In this document: positions 25,479 to 34,255 of the stretch, one piece after another
Layout: each line of letters opens with the position of its first letter
Position numbering within the stretch: position 1 is the first letter of the stretch
Assembly: GCF_030406405.1 (NCBI RefSeq)
Contig: NZ_JAUEPL010000026.1
Location: forward strand, 1-64,000
Reading direction: 5' to 3'
DNA from: Streptomyces ficellus
Lineage (GTDB): Bacteria; Actinomycetota; Actinomycetes; Streptomycetales; Streptomycetaceae
Length of the DNA: 64,000 nt
Notes under the pieces: model-generated
Database searches by the model: none
Told to the model about the DNA's origin: nothing
What the model saw: only the letters and a program-made list of their open reading frames with translations
Program-made: the position numbers and the translations under genes

Positions 25479-26756
25479 TCAGGCGATACGTCCCAGCACG
25501 ACGGGGGCCGGCTCGTACGCCGTGCCCTCGGCCGCGATGTCGTAGGCGCCCTCCAGGGACTTCAGGGCGTAGTCGAACTTCTCCGGGGTGTCCGTGTGGA
25601 GGGTCAGCAGGGGCTGGCCCGCCGTGACGGTGTCGCCCGGCTTGGCGTGGAGTTCGACGCCGGCGCCCGCCTGGACCGGGTCCTCCTTGCGGGCGCGGCC
25701 GGCGCCGAGGCGCCAGGCGGCGACGCCGACGCCGTACGCGTCGAGGCGGGTGAGGACGCCCGAGGAGGGGGCGGTGACGACGTGTTGTTCACGGGCGACC
25801 GGGAGCGGGGCGTCCGGGTCGCCGCCCTGCGCGGCGATCATGCGGCGCCAGACGTCCATCGCGGAGCCGTCCGCGAGGGCCTTCGCGGGGTCGGCGTCCT
25901 TGACGCCGGCCGCGTCGAGCATCTCGCGGGCGAGCGCGATGGTGAGTTCGACGACGTCGGCGGGGCCGCCGCCCGCGAGGACCTCGACGGACTCGCGGAC
26001 CTCCAGGGCGTTGCCGGCGGTGAGGCCCAGCGGGGTCGACATGTCGGTGAGCAGGGCGACGGTCTTCACGCCGTGGTCGGTGCCCAGGCCGACCATGGTG
26101 GAGGCCAGTTCGCGGGCGTCGGCGATGTTCTTCATGAAAGCGCCGGAGCCGACCTTCACGTCCAGGACGAGCGAACCGGTGCCCTCGGCGATCTTCTTGG
26201 ACATGATCGAGGAGGCGATCAGCGGGATGGCCTCGACGGTGCCGGTGACGTCCCGCAGGGCGTACAGCTTCTTGTCGGCGGGGGCGAGGCCGTCGCCCGC
26301 CGCGCAGATCACCGCGCCGGTCGTCTCCAGGACGTGCAGCATCTCCTCGTTGGAGAGCAGGGCCCGCCAGCCGGGGATGGACTCCAGCTTGTCGAGGGTG
26401 CCGCCGGTGTGGCCGAGGCCCCGGCCCGACAGCTGCGGCACGGCAGCGCCGCACGCGGCGACCAGCGGCGCGAGCGGCAGGGTGATCTTGTCGCCGACGC
26501 CGCCGGTGGAGTGCTTGTCGGCGGTCGGGCGGGACAGCGAGGAGAAGTCCATCCGCTCGCCGGAGGCGATCATCGCGGCGGTCCAGCGGGCGATCTCCGT
26601 ACGGTTCATGCCGTTCAGCAGGATCGCCATGGCCAGCGCCGACATCTGCTCGTCGGCGACCTCGCCGCGCGTATAGGCGTCGATGACCCAGTCGATCTGT
26701 TCGGGGCTCAGCTCGCCCCGGTCCCGCTTGGTGCGGATGACGGAAATCGCGTCCAT
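25479..26756 (-). CDS. deoA: Thymidine phosphorylase
   Basis: A 425-residue nucleoside phosphorylase of the TdRP family, releasing thymine or uracil and (deoxy)ribose-1-phosphate. The family signature SGRGLGHTGGTLDKLES is intact, as are the phosphate-binding KHSTGGVGDK and SKKIAEGTGSLVLDVK. The C-terminal domain is complete. The start is ATG 26756. A palindromic operator lies 50 bases upstream and a strong terminator follows, so it is probably a single-gene unit within the nucleoside network. Its sugar product would go to DeoC through the phosphosugar mutase. Confidence 0.95.
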   Translation of the reverse strand: MDAISVIRTKRDRGELSPEQIDWVIDAYTRGEVADEQMSALAMAILLNGMNRTEIARWTAAMIASGERMDFSSLSRPTADKHSTGGVGDKITLPLAPLVAACGAAVPQLSGRGLGHTGGTLDKLESIPGWRALLSNEEMLHVLETTGAVICAAGDGLAPADKKLYALRDVTGTVEAIPLIASSIMSKKIAEGTGSLVLDVKVGSGAFMKNIADARELASTMVGLGTDHGVKTVALLTDMSTPLGLTAGNALEVRESVEVLAGGGPADVVELTIALAREMLDAAGVKDADPAKALADGSAMDVWRRMIAAQGGDPDAPLPVAREQHVVTAPSSGVLTRLDAYGVGVAAWRLGAGRARKEDPVQAGAGVELHAKPGDTVTAGQPLLTLHTDTPEKFDYALKSLEGAYDIAAEGTAYEPAPVVLGRIA

Positions 26757-26805
26757 GGCCTTGAGGGTTCCTTCCAGCGGGAGGGGACAGTCCTACGCGG
26801 TGACT

Positions 26806-26817
26806 CTACGCGCATAG
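26806..26817. promoter_or_regulatory. Palindromic operator upstream of deoA (one imperfect pair)
   Basis: CTACGCGCATAG, matching the nucleoside palindrome except at one position, 50 bases before the deoA start. Flanking T and A extend the dyad to 14 bp. Confidence 0.7.
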
Positions 26818-26827
26818 AGAAGGGGGA

Positions 26828-26868
26828 GGGGCCGCCCCTTCCGCGGACAGCGCGGAAGGGGCGGCCCC
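26828..26868 (-). terminator. Terminator of the nucleoside transporter-cdd operon
   Basis: An 18-bp perfect inverted repeat (26828-26845 and 26851-26868) with a 5-nt loop, 3 bases beyond the cytidine deaminase stop. Confidence 0.9.
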
Positions 26869-26871
26869 GTC

Positions 26872-27261
26872 TTACGTGAGGTGCTGCGGGCCGAACGCCT
26901 GCGGCAGCATCTCGGCGAGGGTGAGCACCCCGTGCGGGGTGTCCACCAGCAGCTCGTCGCCGCCGAACTCGTACAGCAGCTGCCGGCAGCGGCCGCACGG
27001 CACCAGGACCTGGCCGTGCCCGTCCACGCACACGAAGTGCGTGAGCCGGCCGCCGCCGGTGGCCTGCAACTGGGAGACCAGACCGCACTCGGCGCACAGG
27101 CCGATGCCGTACGAGGCGTTCTCCACGTTGCAGCCGGTGACCGTGCGCCCGTCGTCCACGAGCGCGGCGGCGCCCACCGCATAGCCCGAGTACGGCGCGT
27201 ACGCGTGGGACATGGCCTCCCGGGCCGCCTCGCGCAGCGCTTCCCAGGCGGGGGGCGTCAC
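26872..27261 (-). CDS. cdd: Cytidine deaminase
   Basis: A 129-residue tetrameric-type cytidine deaminase that converts (deoxy)cytidine to (deoxy)uridine. The substrate-binding GCNVENASYG precedes the zinc site LCAECG (Cys ligand and catalytic Glu) and PCGRCRQLL (two Cys ligands). The Arg that follows CAE in many homologues is Cys here. The GTG start overlaps the stop of the permease gene (GTGA), so it is the last gene of the transporter operon: imported cytidine is deaminated and then cleaved by the DeoA-type phosphorylase. Confidence 0.92.
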   Translation of the reverse strand: MTPPAWEALREAAREAMSHAYAPYSGYAVGAAALVDDGRTVTGCNVENASYGIGLCAECGLVSQLQATGGGRLTHFVCVDGHGQVLVPCGRCRQLLYEFGGDELLVDTPHGVLTLAEMLPQAFGPQHLT

Positions 27262-28547
27262 TTGCCCTGGCCCTTGCGGTAGCGCATGCCGTCCGCCTTG
27301 GGCATCCTCAGCCGCTGCGCGGACAGCGACAGCACCAGCAGCGTCACCACGTACGGCGTGGCGCTGACGAACTCGGTGGGCACCGTGTCCGTACCGAGGA
27401 ACCAGACCAGCACACCGGCCGCGATGACCCCGCTGATCGCCGCCGTCACATAGCGCTTGCGGTACGCCTTCCAGGCCGCGAGGCCGGCGAGGACGACCAC
27501 CAGCACCAGCAGCAGCGCGTGCACGGACTCGCCGCCCGCGCGCAGCTGGAGCGCGTCGGCGAAGCCGAACAGGCCCGCGCCCATGGCGAGCCCGCCGGGC
27601 CGCCAGTTGCCGAAGATCATGGCCGCGAGGCCGATGAAGCCCCGGCCGCCGGTCTGGCCCTCGTTGTAGATGTGCGAGGTGACCAGCGAGAGGAACGCGC
27701 CGCCGAGCCCGGCCATGCCGCCGGAGACGATCACGGCGATGTACTTGTACGTGTAGACGTTGACGCCCAGTGACTCCGCGGCGATCGGGTTCTCGCCGCA
27801 GGAGCGCAGCCGCAGGCCGAAGGCCGTCTTCCACAGCAGCAGGAACGTGCCGATGAAGAGCAGGATGGCGACGATCGTCAGCAGCGAGAGGTTGGTGACC
27901 AGGCCGCCGAGGATGCCCGCGACGTCGGAGACGAGGAACCAGTGGTGCGCCTCGACCGAGTGGAGCCAGTCGGAGACTCCCGGCACCGTGACCGACGTGA
28001 TCTCCTCGGCCGGCGGGGACTGCTTGGGGCTGCCGCCCCGCTCCGCCGCCTCCCCGGTGTTGAACCACAGCTTGGCGAAGTAGGTGGTGAACCCGAGCGC
28101 CAGGATGTTGATCGCGATACCGGAGATGATGTGGTCGACACCGAAGCTGACGGTGGCGACCGCGTGCAGCAGGCCGCCCAACATGCCGCCCACGATGCCC
28201 GCGAGGACACCGAGCCAGGGGCTGGTCTGCCAGCCCGCCCAGGCACCGAAGAAGGTGCCGAGGATCATCATGCCTTCGAGGCCGATGTTGACCACGCCCG
28301 CGCGCTCGGCCCACAGACCGCCCAGACCGGCCAGGCCGATCGGTACGGCCATGGAGAGCGCGGCGCTGATCTGGCCGGCGGAGGTGATGTCCTGCGCGCC
28401 GGTGATGGCGCGTACCGCGGACAGCGCGATGAGCGCGCCCGCGACGATCAGCAGGATGACGGGAAGGGAGAGGCGGGTGCGGCCGCCCTTGCCGCCGGCC
28501 GCCTTGGGGGCCGCGGGCGGCGGGGTGGAAGTCGCCGTGGCGCTCAC
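27258..28547 (-). CDS. Nucleoside ABC transporter permease 2
   Basis: A 429-residue permease of the BPD_transp_2 type (YufQ/RbsC-like). An Ala/Pro-rich N-terminus of ~25 residues is followed by about ten membrane helices, including PIGLAGLGGLWAERAGVVNIGLEGMMI and GFIGLAAMIFGNWRPGG. It forms the membrane pore with permease 1 and is driven by the two-domain ATPase encoded upstream. The GTG start overlaps the stop of permease 1, and its stop overlaps the start of cdd. BMP-type systems of this composition import purine and pyrimidine nucleosides. Confidence 0.92.
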   Translation of the reverse strand: MSATATSTPPPAAPKAAGGKGGRTRLSLPVILLIVAGALIALSAVRAITGAQDITSAGQISAALSMAVPIGLAGLGGLWAERAGVVNIGLEGMMILGTFFGAWAGWQTSPWLGVLAGIVGGMLGGLLHAVATVSFGVDHIISGIAINILALGFTTYFAKLWFNTGEAAERGGSPKQSPPAEEITSVTVPGVSDWLHSVEAHHWFLVSDVAGILGGLVTNLSLLTIVAILLFIGTFLLLWKTAFGLRLRSCGENPIAAESLGVNVYTYKYIAVIVSGGMAGLGGAFLSLVTSHIYNEGQTGGRGFIGLAAMIFGNWRPGGLAMGAGLFGFADALQLRAGGESVHALLLVLVVVLAGLAAWKAYRKRYVTAAISGVIAAGVLVWFLGTDTVPTEFVSATPYVVTLLVLSLSAQRLRMPKADGMRYRKGQGK

Positions 28548-29656
28548 GCCGACACCTCCTGCGTGTCGTTGGTACGGGCCTGGGCGGCGAGCTTCTCGCC
28601 GACCTTCCGCTGCTGGCGCTTGAGGCCGTAGCGGCGGACGACTTCGTAGGCGATGACGACGCACAGGACGATGACGCCCTGGATCACGCCGACGATCTCC
28701 TTGTCGTAACCCTCGAATTCGAGCTTGCCGGTGCCGCGCTCCAGGAAGCCCCACAGGAGGGCGCCGAGCGCGATGCCGACCGGGTGGTTGCGGCCCAGCA
28801 GGGCGATGGCGATGCCGGTGAAGCCGATGCCGGTCGGGAAGTCGCCGCTGTACTCGTAGCTGTCGTTGAGCAGCGTCGGCATGCCGATCAGGCCGGCGGT
28901 CGCGCCGGAGATCAGCATCGACGTGACGACCATCTTCTTGACGTCCACGCCGCTGGCCTCGGCGGCGGAGCCGGACTGGCCGACCGTGCGCAGGTCGAAG
29001 CCGAACCGGGTGCGGGAGAGCACGAACCAGTAGGCGACGCCCGCGATCACGGCGATCACGAGGAAGCCCCAGATCTGGTCGGGCTGCGTGGGGAAGTCGA
29101 AGAAGCGCGAGGACTCCGGCAGCGGGGTGGTCGACACCTTCGTACCGGCCTCGTCCAGGTGGCCGAGGCGGCCCGGCTGGAGCAGGTAGCCGATGATCGC
29201 GGTGGCGATCATGTTGAGCATGATCGTGGCGACGACCTCGCTGACGCCGCGGGTGACCTTGAGGACACCGGCGATGCCGGCCCACATCGCGCCGACGATC
29301 ATCGCGGTGAGGATGATCAGCGGGATCTGGAGGAAGCCGGGCAGGGTCAGCGCGCCGCCGAGTGCGGCGGCGAAGAAGGCGGCGAGGCGGTACTGGCCGT
29401 CGACGCCGATGTTGAACAGGTTCATGCGGAAGCCGATGGCCACCGCGAGGCCCGCCAGGTAGTACGTCGTCGCCTTGTTGATGATGTAGACCTGGCTGTC
29501 CGACTTGATGCCGTAGTCGAACATGATCCCGAAGGCGCTGAACGGCTCCTTGCCGGTGGCGACCAGCACCAGGGCGGTGACCAGGAACGCGGCGACGACC
29601 GCGAGCAGCGGCGCCGCGATGCCCAGGAGCAGCCGCTCCTTGTCGATCTTCTTCAT
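28544..29656 (-). CDS. Nucleoside ABC transporter permease 1
   Basis: A 370-residue permease of the YufP type. About nine membrane helices are seen, with FRMNLFNIGVDGQY as the conserved cytoplasmic coupling stretch and ATIMLNMIATAIIGYLL downstream. The start overlaps the ATPase stop by four bases (ATGA). The C-terminal ~25 residues are charged. It belongs to the operon ATPase-permease-permease-cdd. Confidence 0.92.
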   Translation of the reverse strand: MKKIDKERLLLGIAAPLLAVVAAFLVTALVLVATGKEPFSAFGIMFDYGIKSDSQVYIINKATTYYLAGLAVAIGFRMNLFNIGVDGQYRLAAFFAAALGGALTLPGFLQIPLIILTAMIVGAMWAGIAGVLKVTRGVSEVVATIMLNMIATAIIGYLLQPGRLGHLDEAGTKVSTTPLPESSRFFDFPTQPDQIWGFLVIAVIAGVAYWFVLSRTRFGFDLRTVGQSGSAAEASGVDVKKMVVTSMLISGATAGLIGMPTLLNDSYEYSGDFPTGIGFTGIAIALLGRNHPVGIALGALLWGFLERGTGKLEFEGYDKEIVGVIQGVIVLCVVIAYEVVRRYGLKRQQRKVGEKLAAQARTNDTQEVSA

Positions 29657-31203
29657 CGGGCCTCGTCCTCCGGGGCGCTGCTGTCATCGTGGTGCTCGAG
29701 GTGGCCGGTGGCGGCGCCGGTCATGGCCGAGCCCAGCTCCTCGGGGGTGATGGTGGCCGGGTCGGCGTCCGCGACGAGCCGGCCCCGGTACATCACCCGC
29801 AGGGTGTCGGAGAGCCCGATCAGCTCGTCCAGGTCGGCGGAGATCAGCAGCACGGCCAGGCCCTCGCGGCGGGCCTCGCGGATCTGGTCCCAGATCTGCG
29901 CCTGGGCGCCGACGTCCACACCCCGGGTGGGGTGCGCGGCGATCAGCAGCTTGGGGTCGTGGCTCATCTCGCGGCCGACGATCAGCTTCTGCTGGTTGCC
30001 GCCGGACAGGGACGCGGCGGTGACGTCGATGCCGGGGGTGCGGACGTCGTACTCGCGCACGATCCGCTCGGTGTCGGCGCGGGCGGCCTTCAGGTCGAGG
30101 ATGGCGCCCTTGGAGTTGGGCCGCTCGGTGACGTGGCCGAGGATGCGGTTCTCCCAGAGGGGGGCCTCCAGCAGCAGGCCGTGCCGGTGGCGGTCCTCGG
30201 GGATGACCCCCATGCCGCTCTCGCGGCGCTTGCGGGTCGGTACGTGGGAGATGTCGGCGCCGTCCAGGGTGATCACACCGCTGTCGGGACGGCGCATGCC
30301 CATGATGGCGTCGACCAGCTCCGACTGGCCGTTGCCCTCGACACCGGCGATGCCGAGCACCTCACCCTTGTGGATGGTGAGGGTGATGCCGGCCAGAACG
30401 GCCCTGACCACGCCGTCCGGGTCGGTGGCGCTCAGCGACAGGTCCTCGACCCGGAGCATCGGCACGTCGGTGACCGTGGACTCACGGGTCTCCGGCGACG
30501 GCAGCTCGGTGCCGACCATCAGCTCGGCGAGCTGCTTGGGCGTGGTGGAGGCGGGGTCGGCGGTGCCGACCGTCGTACCGCGCCGGATGACGGTGATCTC
30601 GTCGGCGACGGACAGCACCTCGCCCAGCTTGTGCGAGATGAAGATGACGGTGAGGCCCTCGGCCTTCAGCTCGCGCAGGTTGTCGAAGAGCGCCTCGACC
30701 TCCTGCGGGACGAGCACGGCGGTCGGCTCGTCGAGGATGAGGGTGCGGGCGCCGCGGTAGAGGACCTTCAGGATCTCCACGCGCTGGCGGTCGGCGACAC
30801 CGAGGTCCTCCACGAGGACGTCGGGGCGGATGTTGAGGCCGTACGCGTCGGAGATCTCACGGATCTTGGCGCGGGCCCTGTCGCCGATGCCGTACAGCTT
30901 CTCGGAGCCGAGGACGACGTTCTCCAGGACGGTGAGGTTGTCCGCGAGCATGAAGTGCTGGTGCACCATGCCGATGCCCCGGCGGATGGCGTCACCGGGG
31001 TTGTGGAAGGTGACCTGCTCACCGTCGACCGCGATGGTGCCCTCGTCCGGCTTCTGCATGCCGTACAGGATCTTCATCAGGGTCGACTTGCCGGCGCCGT
31101 TCTCACCGACGAGGGCGTGCACGGTTCCGCGGCGCACGGTGATGGCGATGTCGTGGTTGGCGACGACGCCGGGGAACCGCTTGGTGATGCCGCGGAGCTC
31201 CAC
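29653..31203 (-). CDS. Nucleoside ABC transporter ATPase (two ABC domains)
   Basis: A 516-residue protein with two fused ABC domains, like RbsA and YufO. Domain 1 (about 1-235) has Walker A GENGAGKST and Walker B LILDEPT; its signature region reads LGVADRQRVEIL. Domain 2 (about 250-500) has a degenerate Walker A GVEGNGQSE and the signature SGGNQQKL. The coordinates use GTG 31203, but no ribosome site precedes it. An in-frame ATC at 31245, eight bases after AGGAG, is a possible unusual start that would add 14 residues. First gene of the transporter-cdd operon, behind a palindromic operator. Confidence 0.88.
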   Translation of the reverse strand: MELRGITKRFPGVVANHDIAITVRRGTVHALVGENGAGKSTLMKILYGMQKPDEGTIAVDGEQVTFHNPGDAIRRGIGMVHQHFMLADNLTVLENVVLGSEKLYGIGDRARAKIREISDAYGLNIRPDVLVEDLGVADRQRVEILKVLYRGARTLILDEPTAVLVPQEVEALFDNLRELKAEGLTVIFISHKLGEVLSVADEITVIRRGTTVGTADPASTTPKQLAELMVGTELPSPETRESTVTDVPMLRVEDLSLSATDPDGVVRAVLAGITLTIHKGEVLGIAGVEGNGQSELVDAIMGMRRPDSGVITLDGADISHVPTRKRRESGMGVIPEDRHRHGLLLEAPLWENRILGHVTERPNSKGAILDLKAARADTERIVREYDVRTPGIDVTAASLSGGNQQKLIVGREMSHDPKLLIAAHPTRGVDVGAQAQIWDQIREARREGLAVLLISADLDELIGLSDTLRVMYRGRLVADADPATITPEELGSAMTGAATGHLEHHDDSSAPEDEAR

Positions 31204-31318
31204 GGCGTTGGGGGTGCTGCTGGGGGGACTGCTGGAGGCTTTGATGGCGCACTCTCCTAGGCAGGGAGCGGAGGAGCAGAGGCGGTGAGGTGGCGAAAAC
31301 TACCGCGTGGGCGGCTTG

Positions 31319-31330
31319 CTACGCGCGTAG
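31319..31330. promoter_or_regulatory. Palindromic operator upstream of the transporter ATPase operon
   Basis: A perfect CTACGCGCGTAG, extended by G and C to a 14-bp dyad, 74 bases before the possible ATC start and 116 before GTG 31203. It separates the transporter operon from the BMP lipoprotein gene. Confidence 0.75.
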
Positions 31331-31370
31331 CGCCGCCAAATTGTTGAACTGCCCGAAGGCGTACGTGAAT

Positions 31371-31411
31371 CGGGGCCCGGTGAGTCGGCCGAAGCCACCC
31401 GCCGGGCCCCG
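31371..31411 (-). terminator. Probable terminator after the BMP lipoprotein gene
   Basis: A 10-bp inverted repeat (CGGGGCCCGG / CCGGGCCCCG) with a 21-nt loop, 13 bases after the lipoprotein stop. The long loop makes it weaker than the others; partial read-through into the ATPase operon is possible. Confidence 0.5.
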
Positions 31412-31423
31412 CGACACAAGGTG

Positions 31424-32464
31424 TCAGAGGGTGGTCTTGACCTTGATCTGGCCGTCCACGATCTTCTTCCTGGCCTCGTCCAGCTTGGCCTGGATGTCCT
31501 TGAGGTGGCCGCCCGTGGTGGTGAGGGAGACACCGTTCTCGGCGAGCGAGTAGGCGTGCGTGCCGGTCAGCGGCTTGCCGTCCTTGACGGACTTGGCCAG
31601 CTCGAAGACACCGGTGTCGACGTTCTTGACGACCGAGGTCATGATCGAGCCCGCGTACTTGGCGAGGGCCGGGTCCTTGGCCTGGTCCGAGTCGACGCCG
31701 ATGGCCCACGTGCCCGGCTTGGCGGCGACGGCCTCGATGGCGCCGGCGCCCGAGCCGCCCGCGGCGGCGAAGATCACGTCGATGCCCTTGTCCAGCATGC
31801 CCTTGGCGGCGGCCTTGCCCTTGTCCGGGGAGCCGAAGCCGGAGAGGTCGGAGCCGGTGGACAGGTACTGGATCTGGACGGAGGCCTTCGGGTCGGTCTC
31901 CTTGACGCCCTGCTGGAAGCCCGCGGCGAACTTCTTGATCAGCGGAAGGTCGACGCCGCCGATGAAGCCGATCTTGCCGTCCTTGGACTTCAGCGCGGCG
32001 GCGACACCGGCGAGGTAGGAGCCCTGCTCCTCGGTGAAGACGATCGAGTCGACGTTCTTGTGCTTCGACACCGAGTCGATGAGGCCGAACGTGGTGTCCG
32101 GGAACTTGGCGGCGACCTTGTCGATCGAGTCCTTGTACGCGAAGCCGACACCGATGACGGGGTTGTAGCCGCCCTCGGCGAGCGAGGCGAGGCGCTGCTC
32201 GCGGTCGGCGGGGGTCTCGCCGGACTTGGCGGTCAGCTCCTTGGTCTCGGCGCCGAGCTCGGCCTTGGCCTTGTCGAGGCCGCGAGCGGCGGAGTCGTTG
32301 AACGAGTTGTCGCCACGGCCGCCGACGTCGTAGGCCATGCCGATCCTGAGCTTGCCGTTACCGGCACCCGACGACTCGGTGGACGACTCGCCGCAGGCGG
32401 TGGCAGTGAAAGCGAGGGCCGCGGTCGCGACGGACGCGGCAGCGATCTTGGATACCCGGCGCAA
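31424..32464 (-). CDS. BMP-family nucleoside-binding lipoprotein
   Basis: A 346-residue substrate-binding lipoprotein of the basic membrane protein (BMP/PnrA) family. The signal segment AAASVATAALAFTATACGES contains the lipobox TATAC. The mature domain shows GMAYDVGGRGDNSFNDSA, VIGVGFAYKDSIDKVA, IGFIGGVDLPLIKKF, and DVIFAAAGGSGAGAIEA. BMP proteins bind purine or pyrimidine nucleosides and deliver them to the two permeases encoded downstream. The start codon is TTG at 32464, nine bases after GAAGGG. It has its own operator copy. Confidence 0.92.
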   Translation of the reverse strand: MRRVSKIAAASVATAALAFTATACGESSTESSGAGNGKLRIGMAYDVGGRGDNSFNDSAARGLDKAKAELGAETKELTAKSGETPADREQRLASLAEGGYNPVIGVGFAYKDSIDKVAAKFPDTTFGLIDSVSKHKNVDSIVFTEEQGSYLAGVAAALKSKDGKIGFIGGVDLPLIKKFAAGFQQGVKETDPKASVQIQYLSTGSDLSGFGSPDKGKAAAKGMLDKGIDVIFAAAGGSGAGAIEAVAAKPGTWAIGVDSDQAKDPALAKYAGSIMTSVVKNVDTGVFELAKSVKDGKPLTGTHAYSLAENGVSLTTTGGHLKDIQAKLDEARKKIVDGQIKVKTTL

Positions 32465-32526
32465 GAGGAGGGTCCCTTCGAGACTGACCGAAAGCGCCTC
32501 TTCCGGCGCTGGTTTCGCGGCGATCG

Positions 32527-32538
32527 TAACGCGCGTAG
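32527..32538. promoter_or_regulatory. Imperfect palindromic operator upstream of the BMP lipoprotein gene
   Basis: TAACGCGCGTAG matches the nucleoside palindrome at 10 of 12 positions and keeps the central ACGCGCGT. It lies 62 bases upstream of the start, near a possible promoter (TTTAAC-N16-TACGAT on the minus strand). Confidence 0.6.
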
Positions 32539-32688
32539 ATGTCAGTTAAAGACCTGTTCATCAGTCGTTATCGGATCGTCGCGAACCAGCCGGAACAGGG
32601 GCGCTGTGTGGCAGGAATACCACGGAGCGTACAGGGCGGCAGGGGCGTGAAGGGGGCAGCAGAGGCGCGAGGGGGGCGCCGGAACGGC

Positions 32689-32722
32689 CGCCGCCCGGCA
32701 CGGGGGTCCGTGCCGGGCGGCG
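32689..32722 (-). terminator. Terminator of the M20 amidohydrolase gene
   Basis: A perfect 15-bp inverted repeat (CGCCGCCCGGCACGG / CCGTGCCGGGCGGCG) with a GGGT loop, about 105 bases after the amidohydrolase stop. It insulates the BMP gene from upstream transcription. Confidence 0.85.
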
Positions 32723-32829
32723 GGCGGTGAGGAGTTGGTCCCGTCACGGGGTACGTGGCGGACGGCACGGGGCCCGTTTACGCCGGGGTGGGGCGGGCGG
32801 CGGGCGTGGGGCGGGCGGCGCGGCGGCGG

Positions 32830-34053
32830 TCAGTCGAGCAGCGCGGCGGCGGTGAACAGCTCGACGCCGACCTTGATCGCCGCCTCGTCGACGTCGAAGT
32901 CACCGCGGTGCAGGTCACGGCGCGTCGTGTCACCCGGGCGGCGGACGCCGAGGCGGGCCATCGCACCCGGGACGTGCTCCAGGTACCAGGAGAAGTCCTC
33001 GCCGCCAAGGCTCTGTTCCGTGTCCTCGATCGCGTACGCGCCGCAGCGCGCCGCCATCGCGTCGTGGAGCAGCTGCGCGACGGAGGCGTCGTTGATGACC
33101 GGCGGGACACCGCGTACGTACTCGATCTGGCACTTGGCGCCGTGCAGCGTCGCCACCTCGTCGATCGCCGCGTAGACCTGGTCCGGGGCGTCGCGCCAGG
33201 CCGCCAGGTCCAGGCAGCGCACCGTGCCGCCCAGTTCCGCGCGCTGCGGGATGACGTTCGGGGCGTGGCCCGCCTCGATGCGGCCCCACGTCAGGACCAG
33301 CCCGGAGCGGGCGTCGATCCGGCGGGACAGCAGCGCGGGCGCGTCGGTGGCGACGCGGGCGGCGGCGGTGACCATGTCGGTCGTCAGGTGCGGGCGGGCG
33401 GTGTGGCCGCCGGGCCCGTCGAGGGTGACCTCCAGGCGGTCGCACGCGGAGGTGATCGCTCCGGTGCGCAGCCCGATACGGCCCACGTCCACGCGCGGGT
33501 CGCAGTGCACGGCGATGATCCGCCCGACGCCGTCCAGCACGCCGGCCTCGATGGCGTCGACGGCGCCGCCGGGCAGTACCTCCTCGGCGGGCTGGAAGAT
33601 CAGGCGCACGGCGTTCGGCAGCAGCCCCTCGCGGTCCATCGCGGCCAGCACCAGGCCGGCACCGAGGGCGACGGTGGTGTGCACGTCGTGTCCGCAGGCG
33701 TGCGCGCGGTCCGGCACGGTCGAGCGGTACGGCACGTCCGTCTTGGTGTCCGGGATGGGCAGCGCGTCGATGTCCGCGCGGATGGCGAGCATGGGGCGTA
33801 CGCCGTCCCACGTACCGACGTCGCACATCAGCCCCGTGCCGCCGGGAAGGACCTTGGGGCTGAGCCCGGCCGCTTCGAGGCGGGTCTTGAGCGCGGCGGT
33901 GGTACGGAACTCCTGGTTGCCGAGCTCTGGGTGCATGTGCAGATCCCGGCGGAAGGCGATCAGCTCGGCACGCAGGGACTCGGGCAGCGTGCCGAGGAGA
34001 GGCGTATCGCCGGGAACGTCTGTTTCGGAGTCGCGGGACATCAACTTGTTCAC
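32830..34053 (-). CDS. M20-family amidohydrolase
   Basis: A 407-residue metal-dependent amidohydrolase of the M20D type (N-acyl-amino-acid or hippurate hydrolase-like). Metal and catalytic positions are visible in RDLHMHPELGNQEF, ADIDALP, ACGHDVHTTVALGAG, and FQPAEEVLPGGA. A dimerisation domain follows (LDGPGGHTARPH), and SLGGEDFSWYLEHVPG lies near the C-terminus. GTG 34053 or ATG 34041 is the start; neither has a strong ribosome site. The substrate is unknown, and the enzyme is not obviously part of nucleoside metabolism. The ~200 bases upstream contain no gene. Confidence 0.87.
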   Translation of the reverse strand: MNKLMSRDSETDVPGDTPLLGTLPESLRAELIAFRRDLHMHPELGNQEFRTTAALKTRLEAAGLSPKVLPGGTGLMCDVGTWDGVRPMLAIRADIDALPIPDTKTDVPYRSTVPDRAHACGHDVHTTVALGAGLVLAAMDREGLLPNAVRLIFQPAEEVLPGGAVDAIEAGVLDGVGRIIAVHCDPRVDVGRIGLRTGAITSACDRLEVTLDGPGGHTARPHLTTDMVTAAARVATDAPALLSRRIDARSGLVLTWGRIEAGHAPNVIPQRAELGGTVRCLDLAAWRDAPDQVYAAIDEVATLHGAKCQIEYVRGVPPVINDASVAQLLHDAMAARCGAYAIEDTEQSLGGEDFSWYLEHVPGAMARLGVRRPGDTTRRDLHRGDFDVDEAAIKVGVELFTAAALLD

Positions 34054-34255
34054 CCATGAAAGGGTAGGCGCGTTTTGCCCTCAACTAACGTGTGATCTAC
34101 AAAACTTCAGCCCGATAGGGGAAAGAAACCCGGGACGGTGGGCTTGAAGGCCAGGTGAAGTGGGTAAGCTCACGCGTTTTCGCCCTTTTGTCGATCTTTC
34201 TCGGTCCTTCTCGATCCGCGCCGGTCCTGTCCCGGCCGCCGCCTTCGCGTCCACG

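Noticed and set aside
34054..34255. A riboswitch in the leader of the M20 amidohydrolase gene
   Set aside because: The spacer has GGGAAAG and ACCCGGG pieces reminiscent of a c-di-AMP riboswitch, but I could not find the required conserved helices.
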